Assembly: GCF_000699445.3 (NCBI RefSeq)
Contig: NC_067196.1
Location: 88,080,364-88,144,363 of the forward strand
Length of the DNA stretch: 64,000 bases
DNA from: Schistosoma haematobium
Taxonomy: Eukaryota > Platyhelminthes > Trematoda > Strigeidida > Schistosomatidae
Direction: 5' to 3'
A program made the position numbers and the translations under genes. Below, one piece after another: positions 43,860-55,376 of this stretch (positions within the stretch are counted from its first letter, which is position 1; each line of letters starts with the position of its first letter). Under the pieces are notes generated by a model. It saw nothing but the letters and a program-made list of their open reading frames with translations, was not told the DNA's origin and ran no database searches.

Positions 43860-44150
43860 TTATTGTACACACCCTGACTGAATGAGCTCACTCAAGCATC
43901 CGCATCAGGATGGCCACGCACCCCTCGCTTCAACTAGTCAGCTCACACCACATGTTGCCCGAAACATCCACTGTCTTCCAAATATATCTTCGAAGTCCTC
44001 TATTCCTGACTTTTGGTTTGGCTGGGCTTGGGATCCTCTGTTACAAGTTTTTTAGGGACAAAAGCATTATCAAGCCCTGAATATCCGTGACACTGACAAA
44101 AGTAAATTTTTCCATCAGGGACAATGTAGTCGAACATAGTTTATGTTCAG
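43860..44150 (-). pseudogene. CR1-like LINE 3' fragment
   Basis: Antisense words resembling 34975-35320 (GCATCCGCATCAGGATGGCC, AAATATATCTTCGAAGTCCT) with heavy divergence. Confidence 0.5.
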
Positions 44151-44289
44151 CACCATACTGCAAATAACTTTTATGGTGGACATAGCACGAAATAAAGTTT
44201 TCTCTTACTTACACCTGTCCTAGCTTCAAAACCAGTCATTAATATCATCGGGGTACATTACAACTGAACATATATCATATAGAAATAGA

Positions 44290-44960
44290 AAACATGGTAT
44301 TTTATCAAGGCTATAAAAAATTTAAATTTTGGTGTCATTACACTCTCCAAGAAGACTTGTCTAGGGAACACTATTGCAATACCAGAAAACTTCCCCTCGA
44401 CGCCAATAAATCCATTGTGTTGACGCCACCATACAGTATCGTAAACTTTTTATTGTCTATAAACAACGTTCACCTGAAAAAAACGTCTGGGTTATGTCTC
44501 ACACTCTAAGAAGGATATTGCTGTCCTGGAGCGTGTTCAAAGAAGGGAAACTATGAAGTTGCCTGGATCAAATGAACATAATCAGCTCTCATAAAAGTTC
44601 TTGACTTCCAGTCAGTGCAAAATAGAGGGATTAAATGGAGTAAGACCAAGGCATATCATTTCGCTCATAATTCCCCTCGTCATAACAAAACACTAGTTCA
44701 CTTTGTCACCAAATAAAACTTGAGCATACATAGGTTTAAGAAACAACATGGAAGAACCTGTACAAACTCCGTACAAGCTTTCCGTGGTTAGAATAACGAA
44801 GTTATGGAACTCATTACCAGAGGGGATGATAAGGAAACCTGTCAGTCCTTTCACAAAATACTCTACATGTGTCACAAGTAATGAGGGGATTACGCTAAAC
44901 GTTGTCGCCCTATCACTTCTGTTTTTGGCTGATTTCTTAAGACTCTTCCGTTTTTAGAAG
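44290..44960 (+). pseudogene. CR1-like LINE C-terminal fragment
   Basis: The plus strand reads LEDANKS-type text (LPLDANKSIVLT), then AVLERVQRRETMKLPG, then YKLSVVRITKLWNSLPEGMI. VLERVQRRATK and V-R--WN-LP are hallmarks of CR1/Jockey C-termini. Confidence 0.65.
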
Positions 44961-45842
44961 GAAAATAAAGAGTTTGTCAATCACCAACGTAGGTAATCTG
45001 TGTGAATGGTTGAGATAAACTGTAATTGGTCGGGAATGATGTAAAATCTTAGCTTACATAGAAATCACAGAATGCGGGTAATGGGTAACATGGACTACTC
45101 TTTCTTCATATACAGGTATTGTGGATACTTTGATGACCATACGGAACAAACAAGACGTTGTGGAAGAACAGTATTAGTTAGAATAGATCAAAGAGACAGA
45201 GTGCAGTCACTGCCGCGTGTGCCTGTCCATTAAAAATGCTGTTGATTAATAATTGTTGGTTGTCCCTGACTTTGATGAGGACCGATAAGCAATTCAACAA
45301 CCAGAAATCTGCCTTCTGGATGAATTGGCTAGGGACCAGTGACAAAATTAACCACAGATTATTATACCCAGATACGGATTCGAAGGGACAAACGGTTCCG
45401 TGATTTTGCTAAGTAGGATTAAAATGAAAGTTAAAATCACAATAGCTTGTTGTCATTAAATTGGATATTGGAAGTCTGCTTATTCTCTGAACAGTCTGCT
45501 TCAAATATGTGCGGTTCATGCAGATGTGTGAGGCTCGTACGTCAATTGAGAGATTCTTGTAATGAAAATTTTTATGGACTCTCAGACCAAACAAGCAGTT
45601 AGTTATTCTCCAATGTTTCTTCACTTAGTTTTTAAAGTTACTTAATAACCATGTGGTGCCTCATTATTACAGATGTTACTCATGAGTTGTAGAGCAGTAT
45701 ATCACTGTTTATTGCAATAAATAGACGATCCAGTATCTTAAACCTCCAATACCGTTTGAGGACTTATGTCAATACTTAGCTCTAAATTAAAATCGATATA
45801 TTCCGAGCATGATCCAGTGACCCTATATATTTTCATGATATT

Positions 45843-45911
45843 ACCCGAGCTGCCAACTTTGGGGAAATTTTGGGGTTTGCATCCCATTTCCCCAAAATTG
45901 GTAGCTTGGGT
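45843..45911 (+). ncRNA. Long perfect-like hairpin, pre-miRNA-like
   Basis: Arms 45843-45868 and 45886-45911 pair over 26 bp with one mismatch and two G-U pairs; loop 17 nt. No repeat copy elsewhere in the window. It could be a microRNA precursor, or a small palindromic element. Nothing shows that it is transcribed. Confidence 0.35.
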
Positions 45912-46389
45912 ATGGATTATATAATCCAACAACTTATTAAAGCAACTAGTCCACTATATTTTAGTCCATCATCGTGAAAGTGATGTGACTAGATTTTGTC
46001 ATATATCTCGGCAATTACCCCTGACAGAAATGCAATACTGAGTATTCATATCCAACCAAGGTTCATGTAGGTCCTTTGTTGTTAAGACTTGGGGATGAAT
46101 TTCACCTTTCTATATTGATCCACAAGCAAACAATAACAGTGTACTACTCAATTACATATGAGGTTCAAAAAGTATATGGGTCGTGAGTTACGAGTTGCCT
46201 TAGTTTGATTTCTACAGTCAACATAATTGGCGTTACGTAGCTACTACTTTGTATGGTTATCTTATCCCTATTTGTCTAAAACAAGGTACATCATACTACG
46301 TATATACAATGTAATTGCTTCGTGAAAACGAATACTGTCCACCATGTAGCCCAATTTGTTCCTATCCAGTCTTCAGTAATAAGGATAGG

Positions 46390-47450
46390 AGGTCTGTCGA
46401 CCTATATTAATCCTTGCAGTTTGTAATACTGTGGAGATCCAATCTCGTTTTGAATATATTAACAGACGGTGCTGATATTACGTGTTCCGGTAGAGAATTC
46501 CAGTAATTCACTACTCGGTGCGAGAAACGGAACTCCAGACGTAAACGGTTTGATCTCGGCTTTTAAACTTTCTTCGAATGTCCTCTCAAATGACCGGTTC
46601 TAGACGGAAGCAAAAGATAAGACATGTTAATACCAAGGTCATCGTTCAGTATACGATAAGCCAATATTAGATCACCCCGTACTCTACGGTAAGATAACGG
46701 AAATAAGTTAAGGTGTCTCAGTCTGTCTTCATAAGATAGGCCAGATAGACCCTGTACCATCTTAGTAGCTCGTCGTTGGACTCTTTCTAGCATATCTGCT
46801 TCATATTTGAAACAAGGACTCGCTGCTTGAATCCCGTATTCTAAATGTGGTCGCACATAAATCGGGTATAGTAATCCAAACATTTCATCATCTAAATACT
46901 GAAAAGACCTACGAATTGACTATAATACCCTATAGCCTTTTGCAGCAGCAGCCTTACAGTGGCTAGTTTTGAAATCATTACTTAATATAACTCCTAAGTC
47001 CTTGTAGTTTCTTGCTTTGGGTAGCACGAATCCACGTAGTGTATAGTCATACCATTCATCAGAGTTATTTAACTGCATCACTACACTCTTATTAGGATTT
47101 ACTTCTAGTGACCACCTGTCTAACCATGCCACCAATGAGCTAAGATCGTCCTGTAATACTATTCTATCCGACATACTATGTATGGGTCTCCAAATCTTTA
47201 TGTCATCAGCGAAGAGTAGAACGGATGATTTTGCTACAGTTGGCAATTCATTTACATAAAGTAAAAAGAGAAGAGGACCTAGGATTGTGCCTTGGGGAAC
47301 CCTACTTTTTACAGGTACCCACGAGGAGAGAGCCCAATTAACCCTTACCCTTTGTCTCCTGTCATGGAGAAAGTTACTTATCCAATCGACGACTGTGTAA
47401 TGGATTCCAAAACGTTTCAGTTTGAATTTAAGACCACTTTTCTTTGTTTT
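46390..47450 (-). pseudogene. CR1/SR1-like reverse transcriptase fragment with one in-frame stop
   Basis: 47246-46563 in one frame: SVLLFADDIKIWRPIHSM (catalytic FADD), LVAWLDRWSLEVNPNKS, ARNYKDLGVILSNDFKTS, then TAG at 46920-46922, then LLYPIYVRPHLEYGIQAASP, LERVQRRATKMVQGL and LRHLNLFPLSYRRVRGDLI. All are standard CR1/SR1 motifs. RT motifs continue further upstream (PQGTILGPLLFLLYVNELP region near 47280) in the same strand. Confidence 0.85.
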
Positions 47451-48300
47451 TTTGTACTAATTCACGAGAATTTTCGACCGAACCGTGCAGAACAGAAAGT
47501 ATGGTGTGAATATATTCATTCAGCCTTTGCTACATCTACCTCATACATGTATTGTAGATTAAAAACTAACTATTTATAATGGTATGACGACCTTATAAGT
47601 ATGGTTCGCGCTGTCGAGCTCACTGCTGTCACAAATCTCACTCTTAAATTCAAGTATTGACTTATTGGGGTGCAATGAAAAGTGTTAGAGAAGATATAAG
47701 GCCTAGTACAGTGCCTTCTTAGTCCAAATTTTAATATTTTGCATCGTTATAGAAACACTTTCCAAAAGTGATTAATGAACTAACGAAAAGTAGGGTAAAT
47801 ACAGATTCATTTAATCTTTCAGATTTCGAACAATGTAGCAGTATTGTGTTGGTTAAAGCAGTCGGGTTTTAGAAAATAATTCACAAGTTCCAACTCCACT
47901 TTGCTTACTTCGCTCTGGGCAGCCAGGTAGTTACATTTAGCTTTACACAAAACAGTCTACCTCAAAGTCGGTTATAAACCCATACTTTGTAAATTAACCA
48001 TATAATCCTTTCCTTTTCGTCTGTTTTTTGTTTAGTTTTCGTGTAATATGATTGCTATTATTCGTTTTCTCCCTTTGTCTTATTAATTTTCTTGGTTTCA
48101 GTATAGAATGTGAAAACATAGGTTGATATATTATTTCCCTGGTTCTACATTACTTACAAATAAATTTCTGACTATATCAACCATTATTTGAATTTCGCCA
48201 CTCAAAAAGCATCCACTAGCTCAGTATCCACAGATTTCTTTGTTATTATAAAGGCTTAACTGAATCCGAATCTCTAGGCAGTTTGTGCATGTGAACCACC
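47451..48300. other. Intergenic, upstream of the 140-residue gene
   Basis: No repeat recognised. Likely contains the promoter of the gene starting at 48630, but no TATA box or initiator can be assigned. Confidence 0.4.
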
Positions 48301-48450
48301 AGATGCCGGCTCAGTGATCTGAATGTTAATCTCGCACTATGAGACTTCTGGGTCTTAGGTTTGATTCACATTTAAGCCATGGATGCACACTGCTGGGAAG
48401 TCTCATACTAGGACGAAACGTTTGTCCATTGCTTTCTGAGTAACTAAAAC
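48301..48450 (+). mobile_element. Smalpha-type hammerhead repeat, decayed copy
   Basis: GCCGGCTCAGTGATCTGAA (A box), TAGGTTTGATTCAC (B box), then CTGGGAAG..GGACGAAAC. The core has A6 changed, so it should be inactive. Lies about 180 bp upstream of the start codon at 48630. Confidence 0.75.
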
Positions 48451-48629
48451 CAGTCTGCAATGTAAACTGATTATAAACGACTACTTACACTTAATTGTTT
48501 TATTACTGACTGATCACGAGTTTTATATTCACTGTTGTATTGCCCTAATTTTAATTCGCTTTTGTGTTAAAAATAGTGCAAAAGGTTCAGTATTCTCATC
48601 ACGTTTAACGTCACTTTGGGGTGATAGTT

Positions 48630-48856
48630 ATGGACGTCAGTGCCGATAAATCACCATTAATTCAGCCTGAAGAGACTTCAAACAAATCCAGTTTTCCTTC
48701 TATTACAGTTGTCAAACCAAAACATCCAAGACGCTATAAACTTTTACCAAAAGACAAACTCCGTTTCCCTAAAAATGATACTTCAAATCAATTTTGGCGT
48801 GTAAATGACTATACAAAACATATGCCTCTTATCAATGTAAATTGTGATGACGATAG
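48630..48856 (+). CDS. Unrecognised 140-residue protein, exon 1 (75 codons + 2 nt)
   Basis: The gene joins 48630-48856 to 50912-51107. ATG at 48630 (MDVSADKSPLIQPEETS). Residues 28-48 are basic (KPKHPRRYKLLPKDKLRFPK), possibly a nuclear or nucleic-acid-binding segment. FWRVNDYTKHMPLINVNCDD leads into an acidic stretch. Donor GATAG/gttcgt. No signal peptide, membrane segment or known domain. An in-frame GTG nine nt upstream was not chosen as start. The protein is not one I recognise; it is probably flatworm-specific or fast-evolving. Confidence 0.6.
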
Positions 48857-49192
48857 GTTCGTTCTCTCATTTCCCTTATTAATTGTTCATTTATAAAAGT
48901 AGGTACCACATAACCTGTTCATTTACATAAACCATGTATATTAGACTTAGTGTCCTGTACGTTTAGTAGCAGTGTACAAATCCATCATTATAGATCTCTA
49001 GACAGTAATTCCGTAGAGTTAGGAACATAGATTTTGTTTTATATAGATGCACTTTCCGTGCCCAGACAACTCCACATGAATAATCTGTTAGATAACACTT
49101 CGTTAAATATTTTTCAGCGTGATTACTCAAATAACTAATGCTGTATATCGAAAGTGGAAACTTTGTTGATGGAAGTTTTCGAAAGAACATTA

Positions 49193-49440
49193 TCAACCCA
49201 TGTTATACACATTTAAACACCAGTCATTAAAACCCCAGTTCTGGTATGTTTTAACGGTTAGCTGATGTATTTCACTTGACAATCGTGGCTCACAACTGGG
49301 TTCAAGTACTTTCATTTGGCCACTAGTGTTGTTTTTAGAAACTGCTAAGTTTACTTGTCTGGTGAAATCGATATTGGTTGATTGCACAGATAGACGTCTA
49401 GTAATCCATATTATCAACGGTTTGATAAATGCTAGTTAAC
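49193..49440. other. Intron sequence, unassigned
   Basis: Part of the 2,055-bp intron of the 140-residue gene; no feature recognised before the SR2 copy. Confidence 0.4.
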
Positions 49441-50220
49441 ATTACTTACTTACGCCTGTTACTCCCAATGGAGCATAGGCCGCCGACCAGCATTCTCCAA
49501 CTCACTCTGTCCTGGGCCTTCTTTTCTAGTTCCATCCAATTCTTGTTCATTTTTTTCATGTCTATTTCCATTTCTCGGCGTAATGTGTTAGGTGTTCCTC
49601 CCCCCTTTGACCTTGAGGATTCCATGTGAGGGCTTGTCTTGTGACGTAGTTGGTTGCTTTCCTCAATGTGTGTCCTATACACTTACATAACTTCTTCCTC
49701 CTCTGAGATCTGGTTTGTTCTCTCCCACAGTACGTTGTTGCTGATAGTGTCTGGCCAGTGGATCCGAAGTATTTTGCGTAGACAACTGTTAATAAACACT
49801 TGTATCTTCTGGATGATGGCTTTCATAGTTGTCCAGGTTTCCGTCCCATACAGTAGGACTGTCTGGACATTTGTATCGAAAATTCTTACTTTGGTGTTGG
49901 TTGACAATTGTTTTGAGTTCCAGATGTTGTTCACTTGTGAATATGCTGTTCTTGCTTTGCCGATTCGCGCCTTCACATCTGCATCAGATCTACTGTGTTC
50001 ATTTATGATGCTGCCCAGATATGTAAAGGTTTTTACATCTTCCAAATCTTCTCCGTCAATTGTGATAGGATTGGTGCATACTGTGTTGTATCGGAGAATT
50101 TTGCTTTTCCCTTTGTGTATATTGAGACCTACTGCTGTTGAGGCTGCTTCTACCCTGGTCGTCTTTTCCTGCATTGTTGTTGCGTGTGCAATGGAAGAGC
50201 CAAATCATCTGCGCTAGTTA
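49440..50220 (-). pseudogene. SR2 (RTE clade) LINE, C-terminal fragment in an intron
   Basis: The minus frame 50174-49683 reads [48 protein letters not shown] and [16 protein letters not shown]. After frameshifts, 49682-49446 ends with [18 protein letters not shown] and NRRK. The catalytic domain is missing. Sister of 56640-57330. Confidence 0.85.
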
Positions 50221-50911
50221 ACATGGCCTACACTAAGTATCTTGGCACAATAGCAACACGCAATTTTAACGATTTCGGGTTTCTATTATTCGGTACGGCA
50301 TTTTTTGCTGTTCCTTGCTTCATTGACAGTCCAACTATTCTAATTAACTTAATAGGAAATAAATTATCAATCAATAAGATAATTTGTGTGGCGTTGGCAA
50401 GAATTAAAACATAGTTTAACCTTCACACTTATTTTAGCAATATCCAGTCCATAAAATTCACTTGTTTACATTTATATACCCGAGGCCAATAGATTACAGC
50501 GTTACAATTAGTCTTTTATGTAACACCTTTACTTATATATTGTAATAGTTTTTATGAAGAATTATTTTGAGTTTTTCATGAGGACGTTTCAATTGTTGAA
50601 CTGATGAACAGAATGATGATCGATAGAAAAGAGATATACAATGTAGCCGACTGTTAATTATTCATGAGACAATTATTGATGCAAGTAGAAGTAAATAATG
50701 TTAAGCGATAGCACAACTGGGTAACAAACAGCCTTTAAGATAATAACTTATTTATGTAACAACAATGCTTAACATAAAAATGAACTTGATTAAATGTCAT
50801 CTTCACATCTGAAGGATTGTTTAGTGCAGATTTTATAGATCACTCACTCTCTAATTAGGTATATATATATATATACGTAATATCACTATCATGTTTTTTC
50901 TGTTTTTACAG

Positions 50912-51107
50912 TGAAGAGTTTGACGGCGCATTGTTCCAAAAAGTTGCCAATAAAGGCTTGTGTGATTATTTAGAAAATGATCGACTGATTCATAATCGAT
51001 CAAATTTAACAAATACCGATAACTATGATGATTGGGATTTGCATCTTTCAACACCCGTTCAACACAGAACACAAATTTGTTGTCCATTCAATTGTACATT
51101 ATCATGA
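50912..51107 (+). CDS. Unrecognised 140-residue protein, exon 2
   Basis: Acceptor TTCTGTTTTTACAG; the first base completes AGT (Ser). Reads EEFDGALFQKVANKGLCDYL, ENDRLIHNRSNLTNTDNYDD and ends TQICCPFNCTLS with TGA at 51105-51107. Acidic centre, Cys-rich tail (CCPFNC). AATAAA at 51445-51450 could be the polyadenylation signal. Phase and splice sites fit exon 1 exactly. Confidence 0.6.
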
Positions 51108-51659
51108 ATTTTAGAAGATAATACTTTGAAGATTCCTTTTTCTTTAGTTTATTAGTTCTTATTATGTGTTAATAATAATAATAATAATGCATTTTTAAGT
51201 GAGTATTTTCTTGCATATATAGGATTAATTTGGGATTTGTTTGTAACTTTTCCATTGTGTATTTTCATTCTTCTTATGTTTAACATATTTTTTTCGTGCT
51301 CTCTATTTTCAACTGCTTTAATGCTTTAGTGCTTTTTATCGGTCTTAACACTTTTTTTATATCAACCAACTAACACTGATAATATACAAAATTATAGAGA
51401 ATTAATGTCGTATCATTTCTGTTCGTTGCATAACTAACTTATAGAATAAAATTAATGATATTTTATACTTAACAATGTTTTATGATTAGTGTAATTCAAT
51501 CATTTTTGTCTTGTGATATTCGACTAGTAAGTAGCTATAGTTAACAAAGGCATAAAAGATTAGAAATGACGATGATAGGTAACACTAGGCAGCTGTTTAG
51601 AATTATCAAAAGAAACTTAATGTAGGAAGTCAGTCATTAATAAGGGTCATGGGAAAATT

Positions 51660-52172
51660 CTGCTCTGGTACAACCGAGAGTGAGGAGATTCAGCTCTCCC
51701 TCTTCAAATGCTCTCATATGACCACGCGTATACAACCACTGCCATGGAAGTCCTACTCACTGCCTTCTTGTGGCAGGGGTGTTGTTTACGATATTGAGGG
51801 GACGAAAAGCGAGTGTCCGGAGCTTTAGCCAGGTTGGTGGATATGGATGATCCGCCTAGGAGGTTTGGAAAACCCTGACTCCAGACCAATGGTGCACATT
51901 GGCTCCAGGATCCTGAGGAAACAAAAGGCGTATGAACCAATTTTTGGTCAGCGGCTACCATGGAGCTATATCTCCTTACGTTTTTCCACTACCTTGTGGA
52001 TCAAACCTTTAGGTCAAAGGCTCGGGGTGTGGCCTCCTAAGAAAACCACCTGCTTCGGTCTGGGCATCCGGGCAGTATCCCAGTCCTTACACAAATTGAA
52101 TGGTTTATGTGGCGCATATCTATTCGATACCCTCTTGTACCAATGTTTATGTGTTTAAATAAGTAAATAAAA
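51660..52172 (+). mobile_element. SINE-like family A, copy 4 (longest)
   Basis: From TCTGGTACAACCGAGAGTG to the AAATAAGTAAATAAAA tail. The middle part (51740-51860: CACTGCCTTCTTGTGGCAGG, CGAAAAGCGAGTGTCCGG) matches 61980-62090 antisense. About 510 bp, taken as the full length. Confidence 0.82.
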
Positions 52173-52540
52173 GTCATTTTATAGATAGACTGGAGAACCC
52201 CTTAAGAAGATGTTCAACTGACCTCCAGCTAATCTCTAATTCTCTTCCCGTAACCTAAAGGTGATATCAACATATGGCTATAACAAAGTTGAAACATGAT
52301 GGAGAAGCAAAATTTGATGGATTAATTCTCAGGGTATATGTTCATGATGACAGCATTATCAATATCCTTGACGGGGATATTAAGTAAAGCCTGGAAGTTG
52401 GACGTAATTTTGTCTGTCTAGTTGCGGCCGTTGTTCAATACAGTTTACAAAAAACACCAGATATCATCTCGTGGTTACCACGGTTGAACTAACTGGGTTA
52501 ATACAATTTTCAAAATATTAGCTTTTGTGCCCAGTTGATA
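52173..52540. other. Unassigned
   Basis: No gene or repeat recognised. Confidence 0.35.
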
Positions 52541-52935
52541 CCACTTTTAGCTTTTACATGTCAATGACCAAATATAACAGACATGTCCCTCTTCCGTATT
52601 GCTTTATGGTTGTGAAACTTGACTTCTGAACGTTGAGGATATACATAAATTGCTAGTATTCCATTTTCGGTGTCTCCAAAGCATCACTTGTGTTTGGTGA
52701 GGACGTTGGGTAAGTGCCTCTGAAGTTAAGTTAGATGGTTTTTCAGATTATAAACCTTCATTGACTATTTTATGAAATATCTTTTCTGTATGTGGGAGGG
52801 TCAAGTATAGTTTATAAATCTATTGAGCATAAGACCTTGTTGAGGTCTATGAGATCATCACAGTTTGTATAATTGAGAAAGTTATATCACACCTCTCTCA
52901 AAGCCAGTTTCAATGAACCAAATACGCTTATTTGA
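52540..52935 (+). pseudogene. RTE-like LINE fragment
   Basis: The plus strand reads VLLYGCETW and LLVFHFRCLQSITCVWWGRW, homologous to 33365-33490 (LLYACETWPL, FDHRCLRRIADIQWQHH), with stops after it. Confidence 0.65.
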
Positions 52936-53084
52936 TACACAAATAAGGGAGTGTCATTGTAAAGAGATGGAGAGAGAAATATAGTGAATAAGTGAATGGG
53001 AGTAATGGATAATTAAAGGAACAGATCAGTTAAAATAAAACCAGAAAGAATCCTTTCAGTTGAGTGAATTGCTTCCAGGTTTAT

Positions 53085-53600
53085 AAGGAATGTAAAGAAA
53101 AATTACGGTAGGGTCGCCATTGGCTTCTGCTCTGAGCCATATCTGATAACGTCTCAAGTTACTGAGTTGCTCGAACCCCAACCAAGGTGTCACGAAGGAC
53201 CGATAGATGCCAGTCTAACACTGCGACCCCACGTCATAGACTGATTACCTCATCACTTCCCCCAACTAATCCCAGCGTTGACAATTAATTCCTGACGTGG
53301 AAGTCTCTAGTATGACACTTGTAGTATATGTCCAAGCCATGGAAGCTGATGTTTCAAGATGGTAACATTGAGTGAGTCATTGTCACTGTGCTTGAACACA
53401 TTACCAAATCTAACATGTCACTGATCGTCAGTAATTCTTTGAGGACACCAATGGTTGAACCCAGAGTCCCCAAACGTCCTCAGTTCGTAGAAGCCAGATT
53501 TTGTAATCAAATGCCAGAACTCCCCTCACTAGTGCGAGACTAACATCAAGAAGGAACTAAAGATGGTTCAAATCGGTGTTGAGTACCCTGGATTTTCTCA
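53085..53600 (-). pseudogene. RTE-like LINE 3' fragment
   Basis: Antisense counterpart of 33300-33840: readable words GGGTCGCCATTGGCTTCTG (33810 region) and GCCAAGCC..-type text near 53330. Strongly decayed. Confidence 0.65.
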
Positions 53601-54010
53601 GAATTACTTCGTACTGTTTACTTCTCGTGTTTAATCATTCTTATTTATATATTCTCCGTGTTCTTGTTTTTTTATAAACATTAATTTTATCATTTAAACT
53701 CAATTGTATTCCAATATGTCAATGTTTTGTTTCATTCACTGTGCCGATATAAACTGTAACAACTTGATGCATATATTTTACTAGTAGTTACTTTATCTAT
53801 TACTAACTACATCATTCAATCAGTCAATATCTGATTATGGATGTAAATTCATCGTATTTATGTAATAATTGGGTCGAATTCCAATTCAATCTGTCATTAT
53901 AAGAAACTTTTAAATGACATGATATGTAATTTAAACAACAGACAAAGGTATCTATACCAGGGTTGGACTTGATAGTTCCAAATAAGTTAAGCATTGGGTA
54001 GAGAGTTACT
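53601..54010. other. Unassigned, with a LINE 3' tail trace
   Basis: 53740-53790 (CACTGTGCCGATATAAACTG, CAACTTGATGCATATAT) resembles the RTE-like 3' tail; the rest is unassigned. Confidence 0.35.
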
Positions 54011-54013
54011 AAT

Positions 54014-54210
54014 AAACATTAACTTTTGTTATATCCCAACGAGTAGAAAAATTGTATTACTGACGTTTCATGACCTAATGTAATTACTGTTTAAACTTGG
54101 GTTTATTTAATGTCGGTTATTCATTTACTCTAAAGAAGTGGCTTATATTTAGTCACGAAACGTCACAAATACAATTTTTCTACTCATTGGAATATAACAA
54201 AAATATGTTT
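54014..54210. mobile_element. Small element with ~68-bp terminal inverted repeats
   Basis: 54014-54083 and 54143-54210 are reverse complements with scattered differences (TTTTGTTATATCCCAACGAG against CTCATTGGAATATAACAAAA; GACGTTTCATGACC against AGTCACGAAACGTC). The core is only ~60 bp. The same arm occurs singly at 10450-10540 and 16930-16990. Either a MITE or two opposed ends of a Penelope-like element. Confidence 0.6.
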
Positions 54211-54634
54211 ATTATTAACAGATAAAGGTCTGTTAAACTTATTGTTTAACTTCTATCAACTACTTCTGATCTGTATTCTCACACATCGATCCGGATATAC
54301 TTAGTCTTATAGATGAAGAATAAAGCTCAATACCTTAGAGACTGTGAAGCTCTAAACATTCAAAAGTTATAGACAAGCCATAAAGTTTTGCAGTTACAGA
54401 ATTTGAGATGCCTTTTTGTATATTTAAAACACTACTCATAAGTAGCTCATGTGATCTGGTTAGATTTCATCAAAGTATACCTGTTAAATTTTGAAAATTA
54501 CCATTGAACTTAACTCCTTAATTAAACGATACACCATGGATATTTTATTCCCACTAGTTCAAAATAGATTTTTGTTAAAACCGAGGAGTTAAGTAAAAGT
54601 ATAAAACTTTTAAATTTGGGGATTCGGTATACAA

Positions 54635-54892
54635 TCACAATTGATTGATCACTGGGTGGTGATCAATGTCATGCTTGTCTAGTCCTTATTAGTGCAGATC
54701 GAATGCTATCGATCATGTTACAATGTGGCCACCAGTCTAGGTGACTCGACACTGCGGGCAATATGTATTGAGATTTAGATGGTAGTTGGAGGTAGTCAAC
54801 AGGAAACCCTGGACCCGGGTTTCGTGCTATTTGGCACTCGTCAGCAAGGTGTACCTGTAATCTTGAGGGGACTGGTGCTCCTCCAACCTCCG
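54635..54892 (-). mobile_element. Dispersed copy of the 344-bp hammerhead unit with 11-bp duplication
   Basis: Minus-strand copy crossing a unit boundary: ribozyme side first, then the start of the next unit to the hairpin and ..AATTGTGA. The tRNA-like segment is absent. TCGGTATACAA occurs at 54624-54634 and 54893-54903, outside the element, as a target-site duplication. Confidence 0.85.
54799..54858 (-). ncRNA. Hammerhead ribozyme in the dispersed copy
   Basis: As 1806-1865 but with a single loop II change (CAAATA for CAAGTA). Core, stem I and palindromic stem III intact. Confidence 0.85.
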
Positions 54893-55039
54893 TCGGTATA
54901 CAAATATCCCTCTTATGTATTGACTAAATACTCGGTTTGCAAGGACTTTATATTTTTAAAATTAAAAGTTTATTTGGCTAACTGACTGTTGCAATTTATT
55001 TTACAGTTCGTAAATTACAGTGAATTAATAATAAACCTG

Positions 55040-55330
55040 TTACTCAGCTTTGTATTGATCATTATATGAATTCGATTTAGGCGATAATTTAGACTTTGAA
55101 AATGAGGAGGAGGAGGATGACGAAGATGATGGGTTTGTACATGAAGACGATGGTGATGATGTACATGGAACAACTTGACTAACACTAGATATTTCACCGT
55201 CATCTGGACTAATATATGTAGAACATTTAGTTTTCATGAAGATATTCGAATAAACTGACAAAGGATGAGATGGAAGACAATGAGTTGTTGTTGTTGTTTT
55301 TATTGCTGTTGTTATTGTTGTAGTGACTAA
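55040..55330 (-). CDS. Candidate terminal exon, Thr/Ser-rich (weak)
   Basis: Acceptor TTGAACCAG, then LVTTTITTAIKTTTTTHCLP, ISPDDGEISSVSQVVPCTSS, a nine-Ser run and SNSYNDQYKAE, stop at 55040-55042. Phase fits the exon at 55377-55496 across a 46-nt intron. Low complexity, so coding status is uncertain. Confidence 0.3.
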   Translation of the reverse strand, partial: LVTTTITTAIKTTTTTHCLPSHPLSVYSNIFMKTKCSTYISPDDGEISSVSQVVPCTSSPSSSCTNPSSSSSSSSSFSKSKLSPKSNSYNDQYKAE

Positions 55331-55376
55331 CTGGTTCAATTTTAGTCAAATGATGATGATGGTAAGTTGAACTTAC

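Noticed and set aside
49654..50217. 187-codon plus-strand ORF
   Set aside because: Shadow of the SR2 coding sequence on the minus strand.
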